Positions 1 through 10,949 of a stretch of DNA of 64,000 bases are shown piece after piece. The position numbers were made by a program, and so were the translations under genes. The DNA comes from Styela clava (Eukaryota; Chordata; Ascidiacea; Stolidobranchia; Styelidae), in the NCBI RefSeq assembly GCF_964204865.1, contig NC_135262.1, forward strand, positions 15,066,001-15,130,000, read 5' to 3'. A model generated the notes under the pieces. It made no database searches. It was not told the origin of the DNA and saw only the letters and a list, made by a program, of their open reading frames with translations. Each line of letters starts with the position of its first letter. Within the stretch, counting starts at the first letter, position 1.

Positions 1-124
1 GAAAGTTTATAGGTTTAACGTGCTGTTTAATGCTGTGCTTCATAAACAATAACAGCACAATTGCGATTGAGCAGACAATGTAAATGCTTGAGCATCTAAA
101 CAACAGTTTCTGGTTATATATCAT
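1..124 (-). CDS. Beta-1,4-galactosyltransferase-like protein, third copy, 5' end only
   Basis: Minus-strand reading from an ATG at 124 gives about 41 residues that match the N-termini of the two complete copies at 2052-4217 and 15039-17153: a short cytoplasmic tail (MIYNQK), a hydrophobic signal anchor, then a lysine/histidine-rich stem. The copy runs off the left edge, so its catalytic part cannot be judged. The 5' flank is also conserved: a pyrimidine-rich tract ending in CAG lies 19 nt upstream of the ATG, at the same distance as in the other two copies. It is in direct tandem orientation with the copy at 2052-4217. It could be a pseudogene outside the window. Confidence 0.7.
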   Translation of the reverse strand, partial: MIYNQKLLFRCSSIYIVCSIAIVLLLFMKHSIKQHVKPINF

Positions 125-143
125 GGCAGATAACAATGAAGAT

Positions 144-2051
144 CTGAAAAATTATCAGGAAATTAAAATCACTCAAAATAATTCGGTTTTCAAAATTTTA
201 TAATCCTAAAAATAGGCAATCAGAGTCGAAATTTTCAACTGACCTAAAGGCATAGAAATGCAAAATGTTTCCGTAGACAAACTTTCTTCACCTTCGAATC
301 GAGGGTTGGAAAAGATTTTTTCTAACAGGCACTATATGTTCTCAATTTTGAGCGTTAAAAAATGCGTTTCAATAGACGGATCATAGCATGATTTCTGATA
401 AGGATCTCTAGAAAAAAAATTGCATAAATATTCTTTTCATTGACATTCCGAAAAAGTGATATAAATCAACAAAAAAAAATCTTGTTGAAATATAAACTAA
501 AGGAAACAAAAATTAAACATTTACACAAGATTAAAAATCGGGTTTTGTGTAGTTTGGGGAATATTTTAATAATGTGAACGGATTCAAAAATGATTAAATT
601 GTGTAGTTTTCTGCGGTATCTATGATGGCAGCGTGCTGTTCCAGTCTTACTAGAACTATCATATATTCTTTTAATTCAAATTCAGGCGTATATTTTAACC
701 GTGGAAAAAAACAATGTGCTATATAATGAAATAAATATATAAAGTACATTTATTAAGTTTACGAAAAGTAACATTTGCTCATATCAGTCGACGAGGGGTC
801 GCGAAAGGTTTGGCGAGTCATCTACTCAGCAACACCTTGTTGCTGAATTACAGCAGCAAATATAGCAAATGAACAACGCAACATGGAAGCGTCAATTGAT
901 AATACATATTTATAAAAACAACAACAACAGATTCCAAACAAACTACGGTAATGAGGTTAATCACAATGATTTATGGAATAATAGACGACGCACTGGTTTA
1001 TGTTAAGGATATTCCTCAATGAATACGGATGCGGTAAAAGTAATATGACCCATTTGACTAAGCATAATGTGTGAGCCAAAATGGCGCAACCCGCAACGAG
1101 CTTGTGACGGCGACAATTGATATTGGATCAATATTTTTCTGATGCTAGAAGTAAAAAAGACTACTGGCTCAATAAAAATGGTATAAGAGTGTGAAATCTG
1201 CAAAACACAAGGCAAATGCAGAGAAAAATGACAAGACAAAGCAATATACCACATGCAAGAACAAATCAAGATCCAACTTTCAAGTTAAAGCAACCATGGA
1301 AAACGTGAATTTGTATGGAAAGTATGTACTACAAGATTATATACTTGGTGCAAATGTGTTCCCTAACTAATTTCAACGATAAGCTTTGAGATATTAGATT
1401 TTAAATGCATGTTTATAGAAATATTCCTGGTGTGTATATGCTATAAACGTATCAGGGGGCATATTCTATAATCTGGCATAAAAAATTTTAATCGAGTTTT
1501 AGATATTTTTTGCACCAAAAATATGATGCAATTTTTTTAAGACTTCAATCTTTTTTTCCAAACTGTCCATCTTTAAAGAAAAGTATCACTTATATCACAA
1601 GTACACAACTGTATCCAGTGCAACACTCGTTGCACAATAGTAGATCAGTCGCGGCAAAAAGCCGCTTATATCATTGCCGTGAACTCCAATGTTATAATTT
1701 TCATACAATTTTAGTGACTTATTTCACAACTTGTTTTCCATTCTCTATATTTGCAGAAGATGCTCATTTTTGACAAATTCTGAAAAAGATTTCCAAAACG
1801 ATTTGAATAGTACAACGGGATTTCGTTAGATCGTTATCTCGCGACATCATTAAATGATTTTTTTACATTTGCACATAATTATAGTTATATAAAAAAAATT
1901 CAACTAGAACTCAATCTTCACTACTAGGAAATGGCAAGTGTTTGTGAGGATGTCATATTATTTGCGGTCGTTTCCTGATGGATGCAGTCGTTGTCCAACC
2001 AACAGATTGAATCCCACCACTTGATTGTCTACTCTACATTGTCAGAGTGCC
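144..2051. other. Spacer between two galactosyltransferase-like copies; no gene seen
   Basis: No convincing coding region. Positions about 410-2050 are homologous, in inverted orientation, to about 17160-18500 beyond the 3' end of the plus-strand copy, so this is the 3' flank of the duplicated unit rather than unique sequence. A tract at 800-1090 with the phrase gaggggtcgcgaaa is the clearest shared block (counterpart 17860-18185). Confidence 0.6.
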
Positions 2052-4900
2052 TCACCCCGATTTCCCGCGTTTAGCAGCACCATTACCTGACAAAGTAGTC
2101 TTTTTCCAGTTTTCAAGCATTAGTTCATTTTGGTGATGTTGAATCATATTCGTAACAGCAGAGTCCTCCAGTTGAGACCGGTATAATAAAGGAAATTTTT
2201 GAAACAATCTTTTAGTTAGTATTTCTGTGAATTCTGTACTCCCTACTCTGGAGACGCGCAAGTGCTCTTTTAGTAGTTTGATTTCCATATCCGGAGTTGC
2301 TCCTCTAATCTCAAACCACCACTTCCATTTCATATGTGGACTGCCAAATTGATCTTTTATAACGCTTTCGCAAACATAGCAGCCTGGATAGAGAAGCAGC
2401 TTCATTTTTGGTGTTTTGATTCGAAAACTTTTCCGCTTTTCTATTAACGTCTCTCTATTAAATTTAGATTTTTCTATCACGACTTCAGACTTATTTGATG
2501 CACTCAAGCTAAAGAATTCCACTGAACGTGAATGTGTAAACATCAAAGAATCATATATTCCAAGTGACGTGTTAAAAACTTCCTCCCTCTCTTTCAGGAT
2601 TGCATTGTGTGCTGTATACACCGAAACCGAGTAACTTAATTTGACGTCTTCAAAATTATACACAAGAAGTTCAACCTCAGCTTGGTGTTCGATCGATTTC
2701 AATGGAAATTCATTCTGTAATATCACGGGTGCTTCAAATATTTGTAAATAACGAATATCCCTTGAACAAATTTTAACGTAAACCGAAATGTCTTCATGTT
2801 TTTCAATAAATATCCTTTGGCGATGACGACCTAATTTATATTTTAGAATATTTTCATGTAGATTAGAGGAAGAGCGTAGAAAATACACACCAGAAGACGT
2901 TTCCACAATAGATCCGCAATACCGTTGTAAATTTGTGCATTTTGACTTGGCTTCTTCTAGATTGAGGTATTGGATGTCGTATGTACCACTAACTTTTTGA
3001 CCTAATGTCAAGTTGACAGTTTTCCCTTCAAAATGTTTGTACGTGCATTCATGGTTAGGATATTGGTCTCCGGCATCCAGACCATATCCTCGAATGCGAA
3101 AATTCTCTTTTTCGTTGTCTAATCTATCATTCGTTATAAATGGGTTTTCTACTATCACTTCATTAGAATTTCCAACGAATCTAACGGATGCTTTATTGAC
3201 CACAAATATTCTAATGTCAACATTTATCTTTGTGTACAGTTTATGTTTAGAAATATTCTTTACGACGTATTTCATGTTGTCCATACCACTAGGATCAGAT
3301 CGTGGGAATACTATTTTTACCCAATCAAATTGTTTTGTATTCTTTGCTTGCAAATGGCTTCCAATACCACTTTTGGGGTCAAATTGCCAAGGATGTTCAT
3401 GTGGTATCATTTTATAACGACCGAATTGTGGATCGTTAGATTCTGATTTTAACCCTTTCAGTTTAAACCTGAATTCGATATCACTGTCTTCGCCACCCCA
3501 ACCGTAAAATCTGTTACTATGGCCGTTTACTAGCCTGTATTGATTGACTTTAATCGATCCCACGCCACCAAATCCCGTTCCGTACGCTACTTTATAGTTG
3601 AATTTATCAATGGCGGGGCACAAGTGACGTGGTGCATTACCGCAGATGTACAGGTTTCGATCATCTTCGAGTAGCATATCGACATCATGGAATACAAGAC
3701 AGTCAAAATCGTATCTCGCTTCATGTAAAATTTCCAAAACTCCCGCGTTCATTATACGACCTTTGTTAAATGCTCCATCGTCGTATTGTTCGGATACAAA
3801 CACACAATATTTCAACGATTGTCTTTGCAAAATTGGATGCAAGTGATGCAGAAGCGTTATGAGATCCTGATGTCGATTTTTGTACGGCACTATTATAGCC
3901 ACCGTCTGATTGGAATAGCAATCTTTCGGTTCGTAACACCCATTTATAACGCGCTCACCCGCCTCTTTTATGGCTGCATCCTCCGTTGGTACAAAAGATG
4001 AATTGACTTCGAGTTTCCCTATCAATCCTTCCGAATATACTGGACAAATTTCATTACTAGTGCTATGTTGATCCGAGTACTTCGCATATTGATGGAAGTT
4101 TATAGGTTTAAAGTGCTGTTTACTGCTCTGTTGCATGAACAATAACAGCACAACTGCGATTGAGCAGACACTGTAAATGCTTGAGCATATAAACAACAGT
4201 TTCTGGTTATATATCATGGCAAATAACAATGAAAATCTGAAAAAGTATCAGAAAATTAAAATCACTCAAAATAATTCGGTTTTTAAAATTTCATATATAC
4301 TCCTAAAAATAAGCAATCAGAGTCGAACTTTCCAACTGAACCTAGACCCTTGGAAATGCAAAATGTTTTTGAAGATTTCTACACTATCGAGTCGAGGGTC
4401 GGAGTAGATTTTTGCTAATAGGCACTGAGTGTTCTCAATTTGGAGTGTTAAAAAAGGCGTTTCAAGAGACAGATCATAGCATGATTTCTAATCAGGCGCT
4501 TTAGAAAAGTTTCATAATTTTTAGAAACTGGTGACCGTGCTAGTTTCCGTGTATAAAAACCAGGTTATAAACTATTTTTATACGAATAATCTTAAAACAA
4601 TAAATATATACATAAGTTCCAATGCACTTACATGCAGTTACTCCTATGAGTCGCCACTAGGCCTGCTTTTGCCATACTATTATGCCTTACTATCGTAATT
4701 TCTTTCTCATGCAATGAAGCTACAGAATAAAAGACTTCCTCGGACCATCTAATTCAACTTTTGATACGAGGCAACTGGTTGATTTGCTGGTTTTGCCGTT
4801 GCTGCCCCAGGCTATAAAGATGTATTGTGTATGTGACTACGTAAGCTGCATTCACATGCCACGCTCCACATAAATCTATTACAAAACTTTTGGAACGCCT
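410..4900 (-). repeat. Left arm of large inverted segmental duplication
   Basis: This arm matches 14330-18500 in reverse complement over essentially its whole length, including gene, 5' flank and 3' flank. Landmarks are the shared tract gatacgaggcaactggttga near 4757 (counterpart near 14470) and the gaggggtcgcgaaa tract near 795. The arms have diverged by substitutions and small indels but both genes keep open frames. Boundaries are approximate, judged by eye. Confidence 0.8.
2052..4217 (-). CDS. Beta-1,4-galactosyltransferase-like type II Golgi protein with long C-terminal extension (721 aa)
   Basis: Predicted Golgi glycosyltransferase that would add galactose or N-acetylgalactosamine from a UDP-sugar in beta-1,4 linkage. 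Start at ATG 4217; an upstream in-frame TTG is not used. Residues about 7-28 form a hydrophobic signal anchor. The GT7-type catalytic region covers about 95-320: VPYKNR near 110-115 (family P-F/Y-R/K-N-R), FHDVD near 176-180 (metal-binding D-V-D), FGGV near 216-219, GWGGEDSD near 239-246 (acceptor and catalytic loop) and an MIPHEH block. Typical family members end soon after this, at about 350-400 residues; this one continues for roughly 400 more. That part contains a cysteine-bearing NLEEAKSKC...YCGSIVE block that I cannot assign to a family. There is no intron. A tract ending in TTTTTCAG lies 19 nt upstream of the ATG, a possible splice or trans-splice acceptor. Substrate is unknown. Confidence 0.85.
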   Translation of the reverse strand: MIYNQKLLFICSSIYSVCSIAVVLLLFMQQSSKQHFKPINFHQYAKYSDQHSTSNEICPVYSEGLIGKLEVNSSFVPTEDAAIKEAGERVINGCYEPKDCYSNQTVAIIVPYKNRHQDLITLLHHLHPILQRQSLKYCVFVSEQYDDGAFNKGRIMNAGVLEILHEARYDFDCLVFHDVDMLLEDDRNLYICGNAPRHLCPAIDKFNYKVAYGTGFGGVGSIKVNQYRLVNGHSNRFYGWGGEDSDIEFRFKLKGLKSESNDPQFGRYKMIPHEHPWQFDPKSGIGSHLQAKNTKQFDWVKIVFPRSDPSGMDNMKYVVKNISKHKLYTKINVDIRIFVVNKASVRFVGNSNEVIVENPFITNDRLDNEKENFRIRGYGLDAGDQYPNHECTYKHFEGKTVNLTLGQKVSGTYDIQYLNLEEAKSKCTNLQRYCGSIVETSSGVYFLRSSSNLHENILKYKLGRHRQRIFIEKHEDISVYVKICSRDIRYLQIFEAPVILQNEFPLKSIEHQAEVELLVYNFEDVKLSYSVSVYTAHNAILKEREEVFNTSLGIYDSLMFTHSRSVEFFSLSASNKSEVVIEKSKFNRETLIEKRKSFRIKTPKMKLLLYPGCYVCESVIKDQFGSPHMKWKWWFEIRGATPDMEIKLLKEHLRVSRVGSTEFTEILTKRLFQKFPLLYRSQLEDSAVTNMIQHHQNELMLENWKKTTLSGNGAAKRGKSG

Positions 4901-4922
4901 GGTATAACGCTGGTTGTCATTA

Positions 4923-5047
4923 TAGTGCTGGGCATTTCGAATCTAATATTCGAATAGTAAATTACACGAATCGGGTCAGAGCAAAATTTCGAAAAAATAT
5001 TCGATATAATTCTGAAATCATCAGATATTCGAAAATGCCCAGCCCTA
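4923..5047. mobile_element. hAT-type MITE (TAGGGCTGGGCA termini)
   Basis: About 125 bp with inverted termini: TAGTGCTGGGCATTTCGAAT on the left, and on the right the complement of ATTCGAAAATGCCCAGCCCTA. Flanks are gttgtcat (4913-4920) and gttgtcaa (5048-5055), a 7/8 target-site duplication with two extra bases at the left junction. The interior is AT-rich and codes for nothing. Confidence 0.7.
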
Positions 5048-5134
5048 GTTGTCAACTGTGCACCCTACTCATTTGCTGCCATAACGGGATCGCTGATTTT
5101 CAAGACATTGCAAGGTGTGCGAATGCCTTGTATC

Positions 5135-5216
5135 CAGTGGTGGGATTCGCTAATCTCATAAAATGGCGCGAGACGGTTCTATAGAACCGGTGCGAACCGG
5201 CTGAATTCCGCTACTG
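5135..5216. mobile_element. hAT-type MITE with perfect 8-bp TSD
   Basis: An 82-bp element beginning CAGTGGTGGGATTC and ending GAATTCCGCTACTG, flanked by exact direct repeats cttgtatc at 5127-5134 and 5217-5224. The CAGTG terminus and 8-bp TSD are hAT hallmarks. It includes a subterminal palindrome around ggttctatagaacc. Confidence 0.85.
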
Positions 5217-5224
5217 CTTGTATC

Positions 5225-6526
5225 CCATCAATGGTTAGAAATATTTGATCTGGCCCATTTCGGCTGTCTGAACTAATTTACATGGACGGATTCAGGGTTG
5301 ATCTATTTGTATAGTTCCCATTGTATATTTTGATGTTGTTTTGCTGTGTTACTGGTATTTTTTTTATGTTGGATCTGGGGATTTTCACTCTTCTTCCTTG
5401 TGGAGTGTCGAGTTTAGTTTGCTTGCCGGTCGCCGGTCCGCGGAAAGATTACTACCGGTCCGCAGAAAGGTGACCTAAAAACGGATGAGTCCCTAAAAAC
5501 ACCAGACCAGACCAGACAAACACAACACATCTGTGCAGCATGTCTGACTTGACAAACATTTACCACGTCAATAGTTATGTCTGAATAAACATCAATGTGA
5601 ATTCTCGAATGACTGCTCCCCAATATCTAACAAAATTGAGAGTGTAGATATAGCGGGAACATCATTCGCGAAGTAAAGGACTTTCAAGCGCAAATACAAT
5701 GAATTTTATTTTCAATATGGATTCATAGCCGTGACAGCAACGAAATTTATCCACTTTGCGTACTTTGTCATAATAAACTTTTAAATAATGCAATGAAGCT
5801 TTAGAAACTTCTTCGAGCGATGAGATTGTCTCGTCGACGATGAGATTGTGTTATATAGGCAGTTTATTTAAATTTCAAATAATAATGAGTTGAAAAACAT
5901 CTTTGCGAAATATACCTCGGCAGTTTTTTCGTCTTTAATCATATATGAATACCCAGACGTTTGCGAGCGGACAGGTTGCCGACCACTGCCTCAGCTAGAC
6001 CTCGCGGACCGGCGAGGAAAAATTTTGAACTGAAATTTTTGTAGAATGTTAGGTTTTTAACACTTGCGAAGCTTTTTCGCGACAAATCGTACAATAAAAG
6101 TGTGATTTCTTGGCGCCAGGACATTGTCAAGGCAATGAACACCTATCCAACACGAGAACGAGAACCTATCAAACAAAGAAATCGCTTAACAATGCAATGC
6201 AGCTTCGCCTTTTCGGTTTGCAATTGGAAATCACTGATCTAACGAAATCTCATAAATACTTGCTATTTCGCGTAAAGAGATTGGTATTCTTATATCGTCT
6301 AGAATTCTAGATGAATAATTATAAAAATAACCATTTTATTACTGAAAAACGTTTTTCGTTAGCAAAGATTTGCGAAAGAATTATTTGCTCATCATTTTGA
6401 TCCCTGTGATATTGTAGCTTGATCAAATAAAATTGCAAAACCAACGACTATGGGCTGCGCTAATTCTAGATCCGAAAGGTGGTATACACTTTGGTTTTTT
6501 GGTTTTTATACGCAACATCTATAGAC
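5225..6526. other. Non-coding spacer with decayed hAT fragments
   Basis: No credible gene. Fragments such as ccggtccgcggaaaga near 5440 and cgcggaccggcgagg near 6003 resemble subterminal sequences of CAGTGGTTCTCAA-type hAT elements. Nothing else is recognisable. Confidence 0.4.
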
Positions 6527-6707
6527 CAACGGTTCCCAAAGTGGGTGTCAGAGACTCAAGAATGTTTTTGACCGAAATGAGGCCAGATATTATCAAGCTG
6601 GTGGTATTTCACTAGGCTCAACCTTCACATTATACTAATGATAAATGGAGTTTAAGTTGCTTTGACTTTTTTGGTCAAGGAGGCAGAAAAAAGTTTGGGA
6701 AACACTG
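6527..6707. mobile_element. hAT-type MITE (CAGTGGTTCCCAAA family)
   Basis: Left end CAACGGTTCCCAAAGTGGG; right end AAAAAGTTTGGGAAACACTG, forming imperfect terminal inverted repeats over 181 bp. The flank atctatag (6517-6524) resembles atctatac (6708-6715), an imperfect 8-bp target duplication. No coding sequence inside. Confidence 0.7.
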
Positions 6708-7019
6708 ATCTATACAATCTCAATTGATGAACAGAGAATTTCCCAATAATGATCAAATACTCAAATAAAATACAGCAGTTTCTATTTATTTTCCGTCGAA
6801 ACTGAGAAAAAAGAAATCATGCTTAATCTAATATAATACTAATTATGCACTTATATCCATGTTAGGTTGAAGGTACAATCATTAAGGCTATTAAGCTTTT
6901 TGAAGCGTTGGATGCATTTTCTGTGCAAACATCATAAGTTTCTCAATATACTTTTATCGCACACTCGAGGCATTAAAATTCAAATCACAATCCTAACAGT
7001 GAACAGTATTACATCTTGA

Positions 7020-7330
7020 AAGCAGATATTCCAGAACAGCGATATCAAAGTGATCGATATGATCCGCGAAAAGTCAAAAATCGTCGAATGTTTTTACTTA
7101 TCGATCTTAAGATCGGTAAGTATATTGATAGGTATTTGTATGTATGTCTGTCTGTGTGTGTGTGTGTCTGTTAGATGCACGCGATATCTCACGAAAGCGG
7201 GATTGAATCTGCTCCAGATTTTGCATGTGCATTCATCTTATCTCGGACCAGAATCCTATTGATTTTGGGCGAATTATGTCGTATAATTAGCGAGTTATCA
7301 ATCAATTATTGATATAGTGATCTAGATTTT
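7020..7330. repeat. Dispersed-repeat-like tract with TG microsatellite
   Basis: Contains paired cgatcttaagatcg motifs near 7110, a tgtatgtctgtctgtgtg microsatellite near 7140-7170, then a gcacgcgatatctcacgaa block typical of interspersed repeats that carry an internal TG tract. I cannot name the family. Confidence 0.35.
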
Positions 7331-7494
7331 TGTAAAGCGAGAGAATTTTGAAACCCGCCGAGTGTGTGTGTGCGATGCGCAGTGCGCAAGTTACAAGAGC
7401 GGATGAATCGAAACTGCAGTTTCTGTTTTGGGGGATCCCCTAACTATCGATCGATAAGTCTTCGGTTTCCAACCGATATTCTCGTTTTCAGTAT

Positions 7495-7705
7495 TGTGAA
7501 TGTTTTGGTCTGATTACTGTACCAGACACTTGTAATTACTGTGCCATTACTTGCTGTTTCTTAGAAATTATTATTTGTTTACATGTTTGTGAGGGTGCTG
7601 CTTTGGTGATGGTGACATATAGTTTGGAACAGGCCTGGAAGAAGGACCTGTATATGTGTATCTGCCTTGAGGGCGAATGAACTTTTCATGGTAGCAGAGG
7701 ATGGT
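7495..7705 (+). repeat. Left LTR-like repeat of a gutted LTR retroelement
   Basis: The tract starting TGTGAATGTTTTGGTCTG at 7495 recurs at 8491 in the same orientation. The two align with gaps through ...tagtttggaacaggcctgga... and ...gcgaatgaactttt.... The pair brackets gag-like and pol-like remnants, so I read them as the two long terminal repeats of one element. The right boundary is approximate. Confidence 0.6.
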
Positions 7706-7719
7706 TACTGCTCTTCGAG

Positions 7720-7782
7720 ATGGCTTCATCAGTAACAGGACAAAACCCTCCTAAATTTAAAGATGATATGCCTTATAGTTAG
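7720..7782 (+). pseudogene. Gag-like N-terminal stub of LTR retroelement
   Basis: An ATG shortly downstream of the left LTR-like repeat opens about 20 codons with an NPPKFKDD block typical of gag starts in copia-like elements, then hits a stop where unrelated repeat sequence begins near 7779. The rest of gag and most of pol are missing. It is a broken relic. Confidence 0.5.
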
Positions 7783-8226
7783 GGTTACCATACGTCCCGT
7801 TTTAGGCGGGACAGTCCCACTTTTTACCGTCTTGTCCCGGCGTCCCGATCGGTCAACCAAAAGTGACGCTTTGACTTTCAGTCGGCTATCATAATGCACG
7901 AATAATACCAATTAGCATGTTCCATTTTGCGCTATTAGTACAAATTACGTTAACTTTTGTACTACTTACATATATTCATGACAGTAACTGTTTTGCTAAC
8001 AGCTAACCTCAGGTTAGTTGTCTAGTAATCTTGTATATATACATGTTTTGCTATAATGTTTCTGATCTATATTCTGTAATATAGAATTTAATATTCAAGA
8101 CTCCACAGACGTAGAATTTATGTTGTTGAATAAATTGAATGGATTTCCCAACTTCTGGGAATTTACTGTATTGCATTGATAAAAATAGTTGTCCGGCCCG
8201 TTTCAACACAGTTGGAGTCATACCTG

Positions 8227-8266
8227 GCTCGCGGTAAAAAAAAGTTTGGTGACCCCTGCTCTAAAG
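8227..8266. mobile_element. hAT element end nested in the retroelement
   Basis: ggctcgcggtaaaaaaaagt followed by ttggtgacccctgc is the typical terminus of an hAT element (complement GCAGGGGTCACCAAACTTTT). It directly abuts the copia-like fragment, showing nested insertion. Its partner end was not identified; a different-looking end, ttagggttaccatacgtccc, sits at 7779. Confidence 0.5.
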
Positions 8267-8476
8267 TCTAACAAGCAAGCACAAGATAGAGGACTAGGAA
8301 TAGAAGTAGCAATGTTGAAAGAGATGATGTCCAGCAAAGAGATTGCTAGAATCCGATGGTGTAACATCGTCAAACAGCTTGCAGATAACTTGACGAAAAA
8401 GGGGTCACCATCGTCAAATCTGCTGGACATTATACAATGCAATGAATTTAAAAACTTTCCAATATTCATTTTATGA
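8267..8476 (+). pseudogene. Copia-like RNase H / pol C-terminal fragment
   Basis: An open stretch of about 69 residues contains an IVKQLADNLTKKG block, matching the conserved W-x-x-x-x-x-QLADxLTK signature at the end of Ty1/copia-type polyproteins. It ends at a stop 15 nt before the right LTR-like repeat, the position expected for the end of pol. Upstream pol domains are deleted or replaced. Not functional. Confidence 0.7.
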
Positions 8477-8490
8477 AATAATCGTGAGTT

Positions 8491-8640
8491 TGTGAATGTT
8501 TTGGTCTGATTACTTTACTAGACACTTGTAATCATTGCGTCATTGCTTGTTAGTGATATATATAAGTTAGAACATGCCTGGAGGACTTGCCTTAAGCGAA
8601 TAGATTTTTCAAATATGACGTGGATATTTAGGCCGTGAAC
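8491..8640 (+). repeat. Right LTR-like repeat
   Basis: Begins TGTGAATGTTTTGGTCTG like the left copy at 7495 and is shortened by internal deletions. It follows the pol fragment directly. The right end is fuzzy, near 8610-8640. Confidence 0.55.
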
Positions 8641-9739
8641 ATCGGTATTATATCGGTAAACTATATTTTCGCGAATTCTCTCTATCTCACAAGTATTCCC
8701 CTGGAAATATGCCAGAGAACGTCGATAAAGATTTATTTCTCGTTCGGAACTGTGCGTAAAGTGTGAAAAACTCGTTATTATGATATCATCTGGGACGAGA
8801 CGCTAAATACAACCTAACAATTGAATACGCAAGTCCAATTTCCACTGAAAATTGAATATTAGGAATAAAAATTGGTATCATAATATATGTATAAATAAAA
8901 GGAAAAAAACATAAATTTTGTGTTACGAGTGCCGCGACAGGTTAAAAACTCTATTTTAGACGTGGTTAAATCGCAAAATTCCGTAATTTTTGATCGAAAA
9001 CTGTACCGTGGTCACCCGAAGTTTATTCATTCCAATATCCATTATTAAATTACCTCTGGATTGCACACGACTCCTTTATTGTGATGAGGATATAAAACTA
9101 ATTAATGTAATAATGTAAAATTTTATGCTTACGGCGATATCTTGAAAATAATTTTGAGCGGCTCAAATTTAACAAATTACCAAGATCGCAATAAACGAAT
9201 CAATTCTGATTACAGTCGGGCAGTATATTATGTATATTTATGTACGCAGATTGCAGTATTTTAGAGCAATAATATTTTTATTTCATTGTTAGTAGGCGCA
9301 ACGGCGAGTTACGTTGAAAATAATTAAATTAATATGGTAAATTAATTAATTAATAAACGGGAATTTTATCGAACGGCATAATCGCCAGCTACGACTGTTT
9401 CAATCGGAAATTCCGTTTCCGATTTTAATGTAGTATAGACAGTGCAAGTTATCCGGCATTTTTGACGCAGTTTAACTGTTGATTCTTTCGTATATAATAT
9501 CTCATTTGTTGAAACGGGGTCATTAAATCAAATAATGGTGAGGATGATTAGAGATTGTATCTGACTGAATGTCTTCAAATATTAAAAAACCTTGTTGAAA
9601 TTGATCAATCTTATCAAAAAAACCTAGTCCTTTGAATACTCTATTCGATTCATTGATTTGCAAAAAATTTATTTGTCACACCATGTTTTGTTGTAATGCT
9701 GGGGGACGATGATAACGCAAAAAGTAATGTAAGAGGCGA
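8641..9739. other. Gene-free AT-rich stretch
   Basis: No open reading frame with coding character, RNA gene or recognisable repeat was seen. Confidence 0.5.
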
Positions 9740-10130
9740 CGACATAAAAAAAAGTTTGAGAACCACTGGTTTAGATGGAAGGTATATTAATTTTATTCTA
9801 ATTTTTCATTTTTGAATTGATCCAGAAAAACACAATTGTCCATAGAAAGAAATTTAGAAAGTTTGAACACACGCACAGACATACACCCGAGAAGAAAAAT
9901 CGGCTTTTGAAAAAAAAAATTTTCTTCGAATGAATCCGCTTGGAATAGATCCAAGCTAACGAGAAATTGTTGGAGCCAAGTGCGTTTAAAGCTTCTCTAT
10001 TTAAAAAAAAAATTTTTGACAGTAGCACTTTGTATTACTTAATCAATACTTTAGGAACGCTGATTACTATCTTAAAAAGCAGTGGTTCTCAACCTTCGAA
10101 GGAAAGTTTGTACCCGGCGGACCGGTATAA
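9740..10130. mobile_element. Two decayed hAT termini (CAGTGGTTCTCAA type)
   Basis: A right-type end, aaaaagtttgagaaccactg, stops at 9768 and a left-type end, cagtggttctcaacc, starts at 10080. They face away from each other and do not share a target duplication, so they are likely the edges of two different decayed elements. Sequence between them is AT-rich and codes for nothing. Confidence 0.5.
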
Positions 10131-10536
10131 CGTTAAATGTATAAATTGTAGGACTACTCACGGACGGCAATATAATTGTTTGAAGCGAATGAAACAGCTG
10201 TGGTGGTTTGATGAGAATGTTTAACAGCAAATGTTCGAGTAATTATAGACTGATACAATTACTGGCGATAACTTGAATTCCCAACATCAAGAGCGTAAAT
10301 AAAGAAAGAGAAATTGAAAATGAGTTATGATAAGTTTTATTTCTTTAACGGTTCTCTGATCTTCCAATAATGAATCCTAATTGTATATTTCTGCTAAACA
10401 ACGTATACGAATATGACCATCATAAATATAGGTTAAAAAATTATTTTACCTTGAAGACTTTTTGAGAATTTTTTTTACTATTAGGAATTTTTCTGAAATT
10501 GAGCCCGCGACTCTATTTCTGGTTATTCGCAGACAA

Positions 10537-10690
10537 GATAGGATAGGATTTACGTATTTTTTCCGGGGGTTAACCATACGGCGAACCACGGCCTCTCGTT
10601 CTGTTACCATTCCATGCTGGGTATGGGATTAGTTAGTTACTTGTTTTTGGAAGCATGGACTTGATGGTGGAGGAAGCCGTGATAGTCCGG
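10537..10690 (-). repeat. SINE 3'-portion copy
   Basis: Shares gataggattyacrtattt, gcgaaccacggcctctcg and the gaagcatggacttga blocks with copies at 29330-29515 and 31790-32000. The tRNA-related head is missing here. Orientation was inferred from the fuller copies. Confidence 0.6.
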
Positions 10691-10857
10691 GAAATAAGGG
10701 ACCTTTTTGGGCCCAACCTTGTTTTCAGACATAAAGTTTTTTTTTTAATTGTGATTATTCATCTTGGGGTCATTGCCCATCATTTCTACATGGGTGAGAT
10801 GTTTGCAGCCTTGAGCAATTTTTCACGGTTCGATATTTGTATTAGTGTTTTTCGTCA

Positions 10858-10941
10858 AATTTGTGCACCATAATGGAGCACAACCTGAACCCTAACCTAT
10901 TACGATACTATGTTCAGGTTGTGCGCCATCTTGGTGCACAA
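10858..10941. mobile_element. Short inverted-repeat element (MITE)
   Basis: Inverted termini tttgtgcaccataatggagc and the complement of gcgccatcttggtgcacaaa surround a short core with accctaacc. It resembles the 230-bp element at 18942-19171, which also carries an accaagatggcg terminus, so the two may belong to related families. Confidence 0.55.
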
Positions 10942-10949
10942 ACTACGGA

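Noticed and set aside
3013-3417. Plus-strand open frames opposite the galactosyltransferase gene
   Set aside because: Antisense shadows of the real coding strand, repeated in the paralog.
4218-4229. Upstream in-frame TTG as galactosyltransferase start (also at 15027)
   Set aside because: Non-ATG; ATG four codons later is conserved in all three copies.
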